Numbered from the stretch's first letter, positions 21,567 to 34,308 are shown. The stretch is DNA of 64,000 nt from Clarireedia homoeocarpa (GCA_001465935.1 LNKV01000052.1:124001-188000), one strand, 5' to 3'. The notes: generated from the sequence alone by a model not told the origin. Numbers and translations: made by a program.

Positions 21567-23437
21567 ATGGATCCATTGAGCTTAGCTAGTGCGGTTTCTT
21601 CGGTGCAAGCATCAGCTCTAAAGACTGCAGAGACACTTGGTTATTATTTACGAATTACAAAAGATGGCGATCAAGATCTTTTCCAGATACAGGAAAACAT
21701 GCAGTTACTATTGCCTTTCTTGATAGAAATTAGGACCATTTTCCTGGATTCTGATAATTCAATACCGGAGATTGGGCAAATTGCGTTGAAGGTCTGCACA
21801 GCAAGAGCAGAAGTTCTTCGAAATTTGATACAGGATTGTTTCGACGGGATACACAGTAGTAAACCGAGGAGAATATTGGCGTCTTTCAAACATCCTAAGA
21901 AGAAAGTGAAGAGTGCTTTCGATTCTTTCAAAGACTCGGTTGGTATCTTGAGAGATATTGCGACAATGTGAGGCCATAATTCATTAGAAGGAAGAAGGGA
22001 AACTTAACAATGGTTAGGTCGATGACACATAGCATCATTCAGCAACAGTCCCGTCTAGAGATTGAAACTCTCTATATAAGGTATGCGCTTCAGCTTCACT
22101 ATTCATACTTCAAATAATGTATAAATATTGATTGTGTGCAGAAATACAACAGAAATGGCTCTGAATCATTTACAACATCTTGATTCCAACTTTCAACGAC
22201 CGATGGATGTGAAGACAAACGAAGAGTCAGGAGAAAGATCAATCATTAGAAGCCAGCCGTAGGAGACAGCGATCCATAGTTTGAGATGATAACTGACTTC
22301 TAATTTCCCCAGACCTATGAATAATACCAATAATTTAGTTTTTCCTGGCAAAGCGGGCGAACTTTCAAACACACAGTACCATATCGAAGACCACAATGAT
22401 CCTAACTACTTAGAAAGCCTCATCAAAGAACGTAAATTTCTCCTCGAAACCAAAGTTCTCACTCTCCAATCAGACATCACAATATTCACAGCATATCTTC
22501 TCCCCAAGAAGCTCGATACTGAGGAACGACTCACTGTGTACGCACGCTGCAAGCTCGATACCGGTTCAGACGTCAATCTGATAGACCGCGATCTGATCTA
22601 CAACAATAATTTCCAGCATCTGATACATAGAGTCCCAGAGACTAACCGCAAGCAATTGAAGGGATTTGGCGGTGGGCTTTGGACTCCAGACTATGAGATA
22701 CGGCTTGAATTCTACGTACTTGGCGCTATGAAGCGAAGGAATGCTGACTTTTTTGTGCTGCCTGATGCCGATTTCGAGATTCTCATTGGTAAGGAGTACT
22801 ATCATGAGATCCAGGAAGCGTCGGCGGAGCAACAGAACAAGGTCCGCATGCTCACAGCCCCAGACTCTCTAACTCTAGGTATGTATCATTTAATGCATAC
22901 TCCTATGGTATTCTCAAGCTCATGTGTCCCCATTTCCTTTCAGCCTATCTTGGCCCACATCTTATTATAACACAAACCCTCATTTCCTCTTCCACCCAGA
23001 ACCCCATACTCCGCACTCATTTCCCCTTATTCACTGCCCCGCACTGCCATGCCTCCATTTCCCCTTCCCTTTCAAACCAACCTCTCTAACACACACCCTC
23101 CCTTCCCATAGACCAACTCGCTCTCCAAAGCAGCCAACAAGCCTCACAAAAACTCCGCAACAGAGCCCTCAAAAAACTCCAAGACCAACGAAACCGCGAG
23201 GAACGCGCCCACAAACGTCTCCAGCCCCCCGCAAATCCGGCTTTGTCCACCGGAGGCAGGGCGTGGACGCTTGCTGACGATCATGCGGGTATGCCTCCAC
23301 CGATGGCGGGCTCTTCGAGGGGGAGTCTAGCTTCTGTGGAGAGTCGAGGCCCTGTGGTGGGAGATGGCGGGGTGCTGGCCGTGCCTGATGTGCCGGATGA
23401 TGTGAGAGGAGGATCGTCTACCGCGCAGGGAAGTTAG
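21567..23437 (+). CDS. STAND-type N-terminal domain plus retropepsin-like DTGS domain
   Basis: Five exons (21567-21967, 22018-22080, 22142-22258, 22313-22878, 23112-23437) keep one frame for 490 aa. The start MDPLSLASAVSSVQASALK is typical of the fungal helical N-terminal domain found on NLR/STAND proteins. No NACHT or NB-ARC P-loop follows. Instead the fourth exon has ARCKLDTGSDVNLIDRDL and, about 70 residues on, FEILIGKEY: the D-T-G-S active-site triad context and the second hydrophobic-Gly motif of single-lobe, retroviral-type aspartic proteases. The C-terminus is a charged coiled stretch (LRNRALKKLQDQRNREERAHKR) and a Gly/Ser/Pro tail. One lobe means that activity would need a dimer. It could be an active protease or a fold reused for binding. 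Confidence 0.75.
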
Positions 23438-24170
23438 ATGATACTGCCTGTGAACATCGGTGGTGGTGGTGAGCAAAAGGTGAGAAGATAATGATCGATA
23501 CGGTCGTATGTATATCCAAACCAGCAAATACACATTCCGCAGTACCATGGCAGGGCCGATATTAGACCAAGCCCTGCTAAGTCTCCACTTGCCCCACTGC
23601 TGAAGAAGACCTGGTGTTTGGACCGGAGCGGATTGCTTGAGAGGCCTGTTTTGAAGGAAAGAGATGGATGGGTATACTGTGGGGCTATTACCGCCCTCTT
23701 TTTAATCTGGCTTGTACCATTGAGGCCTAATTCAGAGTATAGGGAGGTGATCACAACTCCAAAACTTTCAAATTTGAAGAATAATGACGGTTTGTCCACC
23801 TTCTTGTGTTCCTCCGCTGCAGTGACGTATGAACCCCCCCCCTGTATCTTCATAGCACACATTTTGCTTGAGGTAGACAAGTCGGTATCACGAAGTGTAA
23901 ACTTCTCACTGGGCCCTTTAAGAACTTGCACATCAAATTTTAAAGTGAAATGGCATAGAAAAGCTTCATAAAATGTCCAGATTTCGATGTATATTTCCAG
24001 GATATGTTATGTATGTTCCAACATTTCTCCACCGTGTCTGTCATAAACCCATGCCCATCTTGTGTATTGCAACTCTTCAAACTAATACATATATCAGAAG
24101 TGAAACACCACGCATATATACCATCCTACTGATTTCCCTATCTCATTCTACTTTACCGCTTCCTCACTAT
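23438..24170. other. intergenic between convergent genes
   Basis: Overlapping frames on both strands (23434-23971) have no motif. Likely 3' untranslated regions of the flanking genes. Confidence 0.5.
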
Positions 24171-26947
24171 TCAGCCTCCCGCCTCAGCCCAATAACTCCC
24201 ACCAGTCTTAATCTTCAAATCCTTCCCCGCCATCGGCACACTCCCCTCATCAAACCTCACGGCCCTCTTCCCAAACGCCGTCGTCGCGTTCGTCCCTGTT
24301 CCATTCCCATACCCCACATACTCCCCCAAACTCGGCGGTAGATCCTCGACCCTCGTCCCCCACGCACTCTCCTTCTCTCCCAACACCAGCACCAACTCCT
24401 TCCCCTCGGTAAAAAAGCTATGATCGATCCAGTTCTTCGTATACGCCTCTCCATCGAGCGTCGCGCTCTGAATATACACATTTTTATACTCCGGGTCGAA
24501 ATTCACGTTCCGGATGCGTGCGGTGTTGTTCGTCAGCGGGGATGTGATTTCTACGGATTCGAAAAATGGTGGGATGATGAGATACACGTCTTGGCCTGGG
24601 TTAGGGAAGAGTCCGATCATAGAGAATGCAACGAAAGAACCCATAGCACCGGAGTCGTCATTGCCGGGGAGGCCGTCGTTGGTGGGAGCGAAGAAGGAGG
24701 GGATGTAGAAGTGCGAGCGGAGAGCGGAAAGGGCGGGGCGCCCGGCGTAGTGGTATTGGTAGACGGTGAGGAAGGCGGGCTCATTGCCGATGTAGGTTAT
24801 GTTTTTATCGTGAAGGTAGTCGAGGCGTTTGACGAAGGAGGCGGGGCCGCCGAAGGTGGAGATTAGAGTTGCTTGATCATGAGGAACGAAGCTGAGTGGT
24901 GGTTAGTTTCAGTATTTGGGGGAATAGAGATAGGATATACGTACAATGAATATTCCCAGATACTGCTTTCGAAAGTCTCAGCACCGGTATTTTGGAGAGA
25001 GCAAACACTGTTCGGGTTGGTGTCGATATTGCTGCACTTGAGTGGGTCTTGGAATCCCCAAGTCTGATTGAGGTACTTTGGCTGGAAGAATCCCTTGAAG
25101 CCTGTATTGGTGCCATTGGAAAGGAATGATGTTTGTGCATCATTGTACAGATTCTGCCAATTCTCACTTCGTTCTAAATATTTCTGAACGTCTTCGTCAT
25201 GACCACCTAAGCCTTTCCCCATGCTAGCAATGACGAAATCATTGTAGCTATATTCCAATGTTCTAGAAATACTTCGAGTCATGGTTCCAAAACCTTTATA
25301 GTCGAAATCTTGGACAGGGATGTAGCCAAGTGCTTTCCAGGAATCAAGACCTCCACGACCTTCATTTGACCAGTCGTAGGGTTCGACTTCGGCATCTTTA
25401 ACTACGGCTTCGTAGCCAAGATCCCAATCGATGCCTTCGGTTATGCCTTTGATGTATACGTCGCCAAGAATATTGTCAGCGTTGGAACCTCCTTGCGTGT
25501 ATCCTTTACATAGACTCATGCGACAGTCAGGAAGCCACCCTTCATGAACGTCTAGAAACCATCAGTTTACGTGCATGAGTGCTTTAGAGTAAAAGGACCT
25601 ACAAGTATCAATGAGAGACCGAACCATCTTAGCAACAGTACTTGGGTCCAGCACAGTCAAGAATGGCGTCTGAGAGCGGAACAAGTCCCATATGCTTCGA
25701 CAGGTGTCAGTGATTTTCTTTTTGAAGTATCTAGATGAGACTCACCAGTAGAAAGAATCAAAATATGGTTCATCACTCTCCCACAACGGATTTTCACCCG
25801 TATAATCCTGAGGATTAACCATGGTTCTGTATATCCCACTATAAAAATTGGTCAAAAAGGATGGTTCAATACCATTCCTCGATACCTTGATCGGCGAGAT
25901 CTTGTTCCTCCACGCATCCTCCGCAGCAGTCTGTACATCATCGAAGTCAAAATCTGGAATCTCTTTCTCCGCATTGTCACAGGCTTGGTCACTGCTAATA
26001 TAACTGACTCCCACTCGTGCTAAGATGGGGTTGTCTGATGGTTGAAAGCGAACAAAAGCTCCACCCGGTAGAGGATAGCCATTGATCGAGCGAGAAATCT
26101 TGAGATCCTTTACGTCGGCGCTTGCACGACTATTCGAAAAGATTCCATTATCTCGAAGAGGAGCGCCAGAGAAATCAGCGCAGAAGTACAGAACATAGTT
26201 TCCGCTGCCGAAACTGGGAAGGAATCTCCCATTTCCAGTCATTCTTCCAGTATCGGCATCGACGGAAATACTGGCATTGTCCTGACGAGAGTCCGATAGA
26301 TCCGTCAAATCCATTAGTATCAATGGACTAGATGCATTGCCGGAACTGGTTGGGAACTTGAATCTGAAGAGAGATGTATGCTGAGTGGTTGTCATGTCCA
26401 CTGCAACACCACTGGATAAGGTGAGACCGAAGTATCCAGGCGATGCTTTTACTGAGGTGTTGAGGAACGGAGTAGCACGTGCTCTCTTTGGATAGGTGCA
26501 TCCATCTACAACATCTCCTTTGCATCCTGCGTATGGAAACAGGGCGAAATTACCCAAAGATGGTGATCCTCCAGTTCCCGAGTCATGCATACTAGAGAAA
26601 CCGGTTATATTACTGCCATCTGTAGTGAACCCGCCCTGGTTGCTATCAGAGTTGGTATCTGCAACGGCTTTCGCCATGCCTGGAGGACGTCAGTGAATCC
26701 TTGGTCAATGAGAATAGGCTACATACCGTATGGAAGGGTAGCTCCCGGAAATACATTTCCTGCGAATGTGTCAATCACAGAGTACAGAGGGCAAAGACAT
26801 AGGCATCCAACCTCCATTAGAACTTCCAATCAACTGGTCAACATAATCAAGCACATCATAGGTCGATGAATTGGTATAATTTTGAGCTCCTACAACACTC
26901 AACGCCGCAAAACATACGAACAGGTAAAGAGTGTTTAATAAAGCCAT
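24171..26947 (-). CDS. secreted GH92 alpha-mannosidase
   Basis: Six exons (26812-26947, 26727-26759, 25746-26679, 25603-25694, 24945-25551, 24171-24891) give 840 aa. Introns are 51-53 bp except that between exons 2 and 3 (47 bp). A signal peptide (MALLNTLYLFVCFAALSVVGA) is followed by the GH92 landmarks: VFPGATLPYGM, GFSSMHDSGTGG, WEYSFFVPHD, and GLPGNDDSGAMGSFVAFSMIGLFP near residue 676. GH92 enzymes are Ca-dependent exo-mannosidases acting with inversion, mainly on alpha-1,2 or other alpha links of mannans and N-glycans. Several Asn-X-Ser/Thr sites fit a secreted glycoprotein. The role is probably in processing wall or plant and fungal mannans outside the cell. The large exon was anchored by the family motifs, so the call is firm. 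Confidence 0.93.
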
Positions 26948-28131
26948 GCCGGGTAAACAACCAAGGACCGTAAATTGGCAAGTCGCACAAAGCACTTGCT
27001 TTGAGAACATATAAGAAAGAACCCAGAGTATATAACTTATCAGTCTCACGTCCTCTACCCCTCAAAAAATGAAATGGGTCAATGCAACCCCCGATACGTC
27101 CCCTGCCCGGCCGACCCCGCGAATCATCGCCCGAAGAGGAAGCTCCCCAAGAGGCTAATCACACCACTCACCGTATTAAAGAAAGTATCGAATAGTGATA
27201 TTCTGCAGCGTTTAATTACACAGTTTGGATACTCTATGTGCCATGCACGGGAATGCCGTGTGACAAGAGTCTACAACCAATTATAGATCGTGTTGCGATA
27301 CAAGCTCCGTTCCCCATACCCCTCCTTATGCAGGTCCCCGGGGTCATCTCCCGGTTATCTCGGACAATCAGTCTGGATTCAACATTAACCTTCTGTTTGA
27401 GTTCACCCGGTGACTGTCCCGTTATCTCCTGACCTTGTATGGAGAATTCCTCGATGGAGGTTGATTTTCTACCTCCTCGAGGATCAATCCTGCACCACCT
27501 GTGGGGCTGCATTCGAGTTATTGATTGTATGCATCTTCGGAATTGTGATTCGTTGGCCATTTGTGAAACCTCGTCGTTGAGCACACGAAATATGCTGTGA
27601 TCACAAAACACGTTCCGATTCCCGAGATTGTCTGCTTTTAGCCAGACGTAGGTTGTACAGTGCATTCGCATGGGCTGGTACGACGAGATTAATCCCGTTA
27701 TCTTGAGTGACCCAGTTTTGCGCGATTAAATTGTTGTTGAGCCAGAAAGGTTCCAACTAAGGTGGAGGTTACTGTAACGATAACTGCCGACGATCACGTG
27801 CGGTCCGGTTGGGCGGTTGGTTCACAATCTTCGGCGGATGTTGATATTTTATTACACAAATCGCCATGCAAGTGATCAGCTTTATGAATTGACAGTATAA
27901 ATCCTAATTTCTTGTCATCGGAGCATTGTAGAGATCTAAGATTTCTATTAATCTCGTTCATACAACATCAACGTTAACTACATTTCCATGTATTAAATTT
28001 CAATCTCCGTTAAATCCTAAAACTTAATTCAGTCTATAAGCAACGTCGCCCTGCCCAAATAAAACAAATAATACAAGAAATCTATCCTTTTATCCCTTAA
28101 TCCCAAACAGCCAAATATTGTAACAGGAGTA
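26948..28131. other. intergenic, about 1.2 kb
   Basis: Promoter region of the GH92 gene followed by the 3' side of the NRPS-like gene. No motif-bearing frame; the 27234-27671 minus frame looks accidental. Confidence 0.5.
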
Positions 28132-31100
28132 TCATATCCCCCACTGCTTCAACCACAACTTCAACCAATCTTGGGTCACTGGTCCTAGTTTAGCCAATCT
28201 AGGACTCTTCACAGTCGTCTTCTTAGTTACCAGGACCGCCAATGGAGATCCTTTACCCATATTTTGGTAAAACTCCAATAACTTGATACCGCGGTTCTCC
28301 TTGATTTCACCTCTCTCGGCAGAGGCTCCAAGTCGTTTCACCCATTCCTCCCATTCGACCAACTCGCAGTCCTTGCCAATCTTCTCTACGACGGCTGGGT
28401 AGATGTCCAACCAGGTGGCGTTGGACGGATTGACAAGGTGGTAGAATGGTGCAGTGTCGTACTCGGTGAAGTTGTGGTTAGGGTTGGTGAGATCGACGAG
28501 GTCGAGAATGACAGTTGAGAGAATGTCGACGGGAACCCAGTCGATACGGTTCATACCTGCTAGGGTCTTGGGTATACACTTCATGTATGCAGAAGATGAG
28601 ACGATCTGAGGATTGGTTGTCAGCTTTGTGAGTATAGAGTGGGTGAGGAAGGTAAACTTACAGTTGGGAACCACTCCTGGATATTCCACCTTCCAGCTTC
28701 TTTCTTGACAGGGCCAGCAACTTGTCCAACTCGTAGGACGCCAGTTCGAAGGCCGCTGATCTTTTGAGCTTCAGCAAGAATTCTCTCTGAGACAAGCTTA
28801 GATGCACCATATCCCATCGCTGCCAAGCTCCAGTCTTCGATGATCTCTTCGGGCACTGGTGCATCCCAAGCTTTACCTTGAGTGATACCAATAGAAGAGA
28901 TAAAGAATAAGCTGGCGTCATATTTGCTTTTGGCAATGAAATCAATGAAGTTACGGACACCCTTGACATGTGGTTCGAATGAGACAAGGCTCATGTTAAA
29001 GTCTACAGGCCATTGGTTATCTACGAATTGATTAGCGAGATGCCATGAGAAGCGATGTGTGTGTGAAAACTTACGAATTATGTGGGTAGCATTGGCCAAG
29101 AGCTCATCGTACTGTGCTTGGTCAAGTCCAAAAAGTGGTTGAGACATGTCAGTCTTGAAGAACTTAACACGGCTGAAATCGGTCTTCAAACCGTGTCCAG
29201 CGCTTGCGCTCTTTTGTCTCTCTTCGCCATTGACGGCACGGTTGAGACAATATACCCTTGAGATGTGAGACATGGAGAGGAGATCATCTAGCACGTAACT
29301 ACCAATCGAACCAGTACTTCCAGTCAGGATGACAGAAATCTTGGAAGGCTTTTCCTTGGCAGATCGTTTGATTGAAGCCTTCGAAGGAAGATCCTTAGTG
29401 TATTTCTCGAACATCTGTTGCATTTCCTCCAACTGGGTTTTTGATTGATCACCCTCGCCTTCCTCTGGATGAGCAAGCCTATAGAGAACAGAGGCAAGAT
29501 CCTCGATCTTCGGGTTGTTGTAAATTGTGCTAGCTTGCAGCTTCTCTGACTGTACACCATTCTTCATAAACACAGATCGCAGTTGTCTAAGGAGAGTGAA
29601 GACAAGTAAGGAATCGAACGATCCGGTGGCGAAAATATCTACATCTGTCTCGATATCCTTCACGTTGGCGATTTGCGCAATCGTGTCCCTCAACGATGAA
29701 ATGAGTGATTCGAGAGATGAGATATCAAGTGCACTATCAGCAGAGGATTCAGAATTAGCGAAAAGCTCGTCGATTTCTGGTGCATAGAGTTGGATCGTGG
29801 CGGGACGTTGAACAGTCCCTTTGCCGGCTCTGGAGAATGGCTTGTCTGGTTTGGCGAAAATGATAAATCCATCCTTGATTTGAGCATGTGACGGAGCACC
29901 CTTGTTTGCTTCGTCAATGATGGGCTGGATTTTTTTGATTAATTCCTTTCGCTTTTCCTCATTCATTTCCACCGGCTGTCTTAGCTCGATGAGAGCAGCG
30001 GGCTGGAAGCGTGCTTGGCCGACCTAGATACAAGAAGTTAGAAGTGGTCCACTATCTAGGATGACCTTAAACTTACAATGATTGCTGAGCGAACATCTGG
30101 ATGCTCTCCAATCTTCTGTTCCATTGTGACGGGGTTGAGCTTCTCTCCATTTGAGAAGACAATGATATCATCCGCTCGTCCGCGGTAGAGCCAGTGATCG
30201 GGCGCAGTAGGATGCTTTTGGTACAGATCATTGGTTGAAAACTCAGTGAGCTCCGGGAAAGTATGGAAAACTCCCTGAAACATTGCTAGCTTGGGATCGC
30301 GGACAATGATCAACTCATAAAGACCATTGGATCGTTCCACGAAGCGAAAACCATTTATTGGGTGGAAGTTGAAATACTGCCAATTCTCAGGCTCGCTGTA
30401 GATAAGAGTGAAAACTGAAGCTTCGGTGCTTCCGATCATATTTAGGAAAATTGTATACTTGGACAGAATATCTCCAGCTTTTTGAGTGACGGGACCTGAA
30501 GATAGTCAGCATTGTACTTAGCAGGCAAGCCTTAGTGTTCCTAAATAAAAGTTTGCTTACCACCGCCAGTACCAATAAATTTCAGGTTCTTGACTTTCTC
30601 TAACGTTGAGGGTGTGAAGGCGATTTCATCTACGGTCGAAGGTGGGAGCATAAGGGCGTTGATATTCGCATGATCACACATGTCCTCCACCAGGTTGGCA
30701 GTCACAGGCGCGCCGGGTGAAGCTAGAACAATGTCTATGTTGTAGTAGAATGAATTGAACAGAGTCAGGAAAATTCCAGTCGCCTAAATCACAATCAGTC
30801 CAAGTGCTAGAAGGTACCATAAGAAACGATTCTTTACTTACGTGGAAAGCCGGGAACGCGATGAATATCCTAGTGTCCTCCCAGATCTGCGTGTGTATTT
30901 TCCTGCCATCGTCCATTTTTATCAGATGTTGAGCATCAAGAACAGCGACGAGAGCATGACGGATAACAATCGGTTTAGGCAAACCTGTTGATCCTGATGT
31001 GTGTAATACAAGGATTGGTTCCTCGGAAGCTTCCGCCCAAGTTTTTGTGTATGGGTAATGCTCCACAGGGGTTTCGTCAAGGAAGAAATCGAGGTCAGGG

Positions 31101-31597
31101 CAGTCGAGAACCTTCATTGGGTGGACCTTCAGAACTTCACTAATGTTGCCGACATTTTGGCTAGGTAATAGCCATGTGTTACACTCGCTCTTTTGGATAA
31201 CATTGATGTGACCATCAACGCTATTTCTTGGGGAATTAAGGAGGATCTTGTGGCCAGTCTTTGAGAGCGCCAAGGTAAGAATCTGGTATCTGAGATCTCC
31301 TATGAAAGTATTAGCACTAAATACACTAATCTATCTCTAAAAGGTCTAGAACTTGCCTGGGCCAATGTATCCAACGGTCTCAAATGTCGTGCTGTTGCCA
31401 ATCAAGCTTTCGATCCACCAAGCTGCTCTGTTAACCGCATTGGCAAATCTTTTATTCGATACAGACACTAGCCCATCCGCAGCCTTTGTGGTCTTGACAT
31501 AAGAGTATACGACTCTGTCCGGGTTGTTCCCTGCCTCCTCATCCACCAAGCTTGGCAGTAAGCGTTGTCCATATGCGGGGGTGTTGGTTGAACCCAT
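28132..31597 (-). CDS. NRPS-like adenylation-thiolation-reductase enzyme
   Basis: Seven exons (31357-31597, 30842-31299, 30561-30783, 30077-30495, 29075-30023, 28662-29020, 28132-28605) give 1040 aa in frame throughout. Order: an AMP-binding adenylation domain with the P-loop-like HTSGSTGLPKP near residue 180 and YRGRADDIIVFSNGEK; a carrier domain with the phosphopantetheine Ser in ATGSFDSLLV near 585; and a thioester reductase domain with the Rossmann start VILTGSTGSIGSYVL near 679 and YGASK near 830. Such proteins activate a carboxylic acid, load it on the carrier and release it as aldehyde or alcohol with NAD(P)H. There is no condensation domain, so no peptide bond is made. The first intron uses a GC donor. 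No tailoring genes or cluster regulator are adjacent, so the substrate is unknown; an aryl or amino acid is possible. Confidence 0.92.
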
Positions 31598-32905
31598 AGC
31601 TAATTGATGGTGATGCTGTGTTATATTGTTAAGTGTGTGTAAATATGTAGAAGGTGTTGATCAGGATAAGAAAATAGCTGAGGTATGATTGTATAAGCCT
31701 TTGTGATGGTATTGATTGATGATTGAGAAGAGACTCCATGAAGAGAGCTTCACGCTGTTATATATCATGATTCAATTCTGTGGAAGCATTAACGGATCTC
31801 TCAATTCCGATGAAATTGTCCTAAAGATGGTTTTCCGTGCGGAAGGGCGGCTAAGTCGGAAGTAACCACTGACAAGCTCGATGGACTCTCCCGACGTGTT
31901 GGCGGCAAGGATCTCTGATGACTGTGGGGTAGTATAAGCTTTGGGTGGGGATGATCAAGCTCCCGCTAGTGAGTGCCGAACGACAAGGGATCTGGCGGGA
32001 TTATGATTTAATACTCGTACCTCATGGTCGAGATTTATCCAGTACGCATGCTCGATAGTGGTCGATGCAAAGAACTGTGGGACGACTTAAGTGTGAGGAG
32101 TGTCAAAAAACAGTTCCCGTTCTACTCTTCGGTGTCTTCACATCCATCTTCTCACGGGGAACTCTGGGATGAACCATGTGGACAATGTTTCACAGTGTCA
32201 TATCAGGCTATACGCTTGAACGCCAATACAGACGAGTTGTATTGGGATGGAATCGGGTTGGAATCGGGACACGTCGAAGAGGCGGAATGGGTGTGGAGAG
32301 GTGGGTGCAGAAAGGCAGAGTCGGATGTAGAGAGGTGGGTGCAGAAAGGGAGAGTCGGATGCAACACAAGCGGAAGCACCGACTAAACTCCGACATCAAA
32401 CAGCTCAAAAGCATCACCAATAGAAAACGGAAGCCAATTCATTCACGGAGTAGATGATGTAATACCCGTTGCACTTGCTTTTGACCTCCATTGGCCTGCG
32501 CGTCATTGCTGCAACATGACATAGCGCTCTAATGGTTTTCTTCAGAAAAGAGAGCATCATGCGCTACGCTGCGTGGCTGCCACATGCTGACATTGTACGT
32601 CGGAAGAATGAACGTTATGTTATCAAGATCATGGAAGCAAATACTAATCATGCAAATGCCGAAACCCTACGATTTTCCAGAAGCTTTTACGGCAACTTAC
32701 CGTACAGTATGTTGACGTGCAGTTATGGAAGGGACGGATAGCAGGAATAACCGCTGTTCATTTATCTAATTTGGTCAAAGGTTAGCCAGTGATCTTGGAC
32801 AAAATTCGACGGCATAAGCCCATTAATGTCAAACAAACGCGGAGAAATATATATAGCGCTCGACCCTCCCCTCCCGATGAACTCGGTCGATCGAGCCGTA
32901 GCTAA
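31598..32905. other. intergenic with a short tandem repeat
   Basis: Promoter region of the NRPS-like gene, then sequence with no supported gene. Holds the 34-bp duplication at 32296-32363. Confidence 0.5.
32296..32363 (+). repeat. 34-bp tandem duplication
   Basis: Two near-identical 34-bp units, GAGAGGTGGGTGCAGAAAGG..., begin at 32296 and 32330. No coding role seen. Confidence 0.8.
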
Positions 32906-33712
32906 CTAGACAAGAGATGGCTTCTTCTTGATGCCCAGGGCTGCAGAATGATCCTTTTTCTTCTTCACCACCCTTTTGAAGCTCGGGGGCGGCATGGACA
33001 ATGCCTCCTCTTTGGTGATAGGAGCTGAACCCGCGCCAGCATTGTCGGGCTCATCTTCAATGATTTCTTCCATGGCCTCCTGTCGGCGCATAAATGCTCT
33101 TCGGGCGGCTTCCTCGTCTTCTCTTTCCTGTCTCTCCCTCTCTGCATCAATACTCTCCCGAACCACGGTAACCTCAGTACCATCCTTACCCATACGCTCA
33201 TTTCTTGCATTTCTTGTCCGAATCTCGTCCAACGCATCGGCGACTGCCATTTCGGTTTTTGCTTCGGCGGTTTTGTCTTCCAGTTCCTGCATCGCATCCC
33301 GCTCTTGCTCTTCTCTTTCCAGACGGTCCAGTCTCTCCTCGTCGCTCTCTTGTACGCCCCCACCATTCATGCGCCATGGCTCTGTATTCCTTTTCGCTCC
33401 TCGCTCGCACTGATAGTCCATGTTCTTCGGATCTGTCTTGAAGGTAATTTCGCCCGAGCATCTTGTGCACTTAATGTAGAATCTGTAAATGGGAATCGCG
33501 AGGTACTTCTCCTCTGTGGTTTCTTTGCGCGCGTTGAATTTTCGACCCTTATAGATATATTCTCCGCAGGCAGTACATTTCATTGGGAACGGTGCCATCA
33601 AACGAACTGTTTGTACTTTTGGTCCAGCCTGTTTTGGGGCGCGCGACCGAACGATCTTCGAGGGATCAAAGTCAGGGGGATAGTATTTGGTGAGGACTTT
33701 TCGTTCAGACAT
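32906..33712 (-). CDS. YJU2: YJU2/CWC16 family splicing factor
   Basis: Single exon, 268 aa. The N-terminal half is the conserved CWC16 domain: MSERKVLTKYYPPDFDPSKI, then two CxxC pairs (CTACGEYIYKGRKFNARKE and CTRCSGEITFKTDPKNMDY) that should bind one zinc ion, and YQCERGAKRN. The rest is a long charged helix rich in Glu, Arg and Asp, ending in a Lys-rich tail. In yeast Yju2 (Cwf16 in fission yeast) joins the Prp19/NTC complex and promotes the first catalytic step of splicing. The lack of introns and the size match related fungal proteins. It is a housekeeping nuclear gene, divergent from the CDC16 gene. Confidence 0.95.
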   Translation of the reverse strand: MSERKVLTKYYPPDFDPSKIVRSRAPKQAGPKVQTVRLMAPFPMKCTACGEYIYKGRKFNARKETTEEKYLAIPIYRFYIKCTRCSGEITFKTDPKNMDYQCERGAKRNTEPWRMNGGGVQESDEERLDRLEREEQERDAMQELEDKTAEAKTEMAVADALDEIRTRNARNERMGKDGTEVTVVRESIDAERERQEREDEEAARRAFMRRQEAMEEIIEDEPDNAGAGSAPITKEEALSMPPPSFKRVVKKKKDHSAALGIKKKPSLV

Positions 33713-34308
33713 ATTGGATCAATGTATAAAGACGCCGGTGATGGGTGGGCTGAGGTTAGATTCTTTAGGAGGAGACAGAAATCGTATTCAAGACTTTGCG
33801 CTGAGACTGATAGATTGTGATGATGGTGGATGGACAAGGCGAACGAGGCTTAACAATTCTTATCTCTACTTTTGAGAAGCGGCATAAAATGCCGCTAGCG
33901 CAGCATAAGTCATAAGAGTTATGAAATTTTATGAAAATCACTTCACTCTCCCTTATCGATATGCATTGTTGACTATAAACATAAAAAAAATTGATGAATG
34001 GAAAGAACAATTTTGTCAATAAGGTAGAGTATTATATCTTGAATAACCTGTAGGACTTCTTCTGTATAGATCACAGGAAGAGAGAGCTTGCTCGCGAAGT
34101 AGCGTCGTAAAAGCACACGGAAAGCTTTCTTGCTAGTATTTTTTTGGCTTTTTTTGGCTTTTTTTGGCTGAAGCCTCAGCATCGCGTCTCCCCCTCCACG
34201 CGACTTCCGTTTTGCGCAAATAGTAAACAAACTTTCTCTTCTCATGTCACTGTGATAAATTCTCCCGCAGCCTTGATTTATGTATGGGCATATTGGTTTG
34301 CAACAGCT
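33713..34308. promoter_or_regulatory. shared intergenic region of YJU2 and CDC16
   Basis: 596 bp lies between the two divergent start codons. Towards CDC16 there are three perfect copies of a 10-bp unit, seven T plus GGC (34139-34168), which may act as a poly-T promoter element. Nothing else is recognisable. Confidence 0.5.
34139..34168 (+). repeat. TTTTTTTGGC x3
   Basis: Three exact tandem copies of a 10-bp unit about 140 bp upstream of the CDC16 start. Confidence 0.9.

Noticed and set aside
23434..23971. Overlapping frames on both strands after the DTGS gene
   Set aside because: They look like shadows within 3' untranslated sequence of convergent genes.
27234..27671. 145-codon minus-strand frame between GH92 and the NRPS-like gene
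   Set aside because: No motif, no ATG-centred context, overlapping alternatives.
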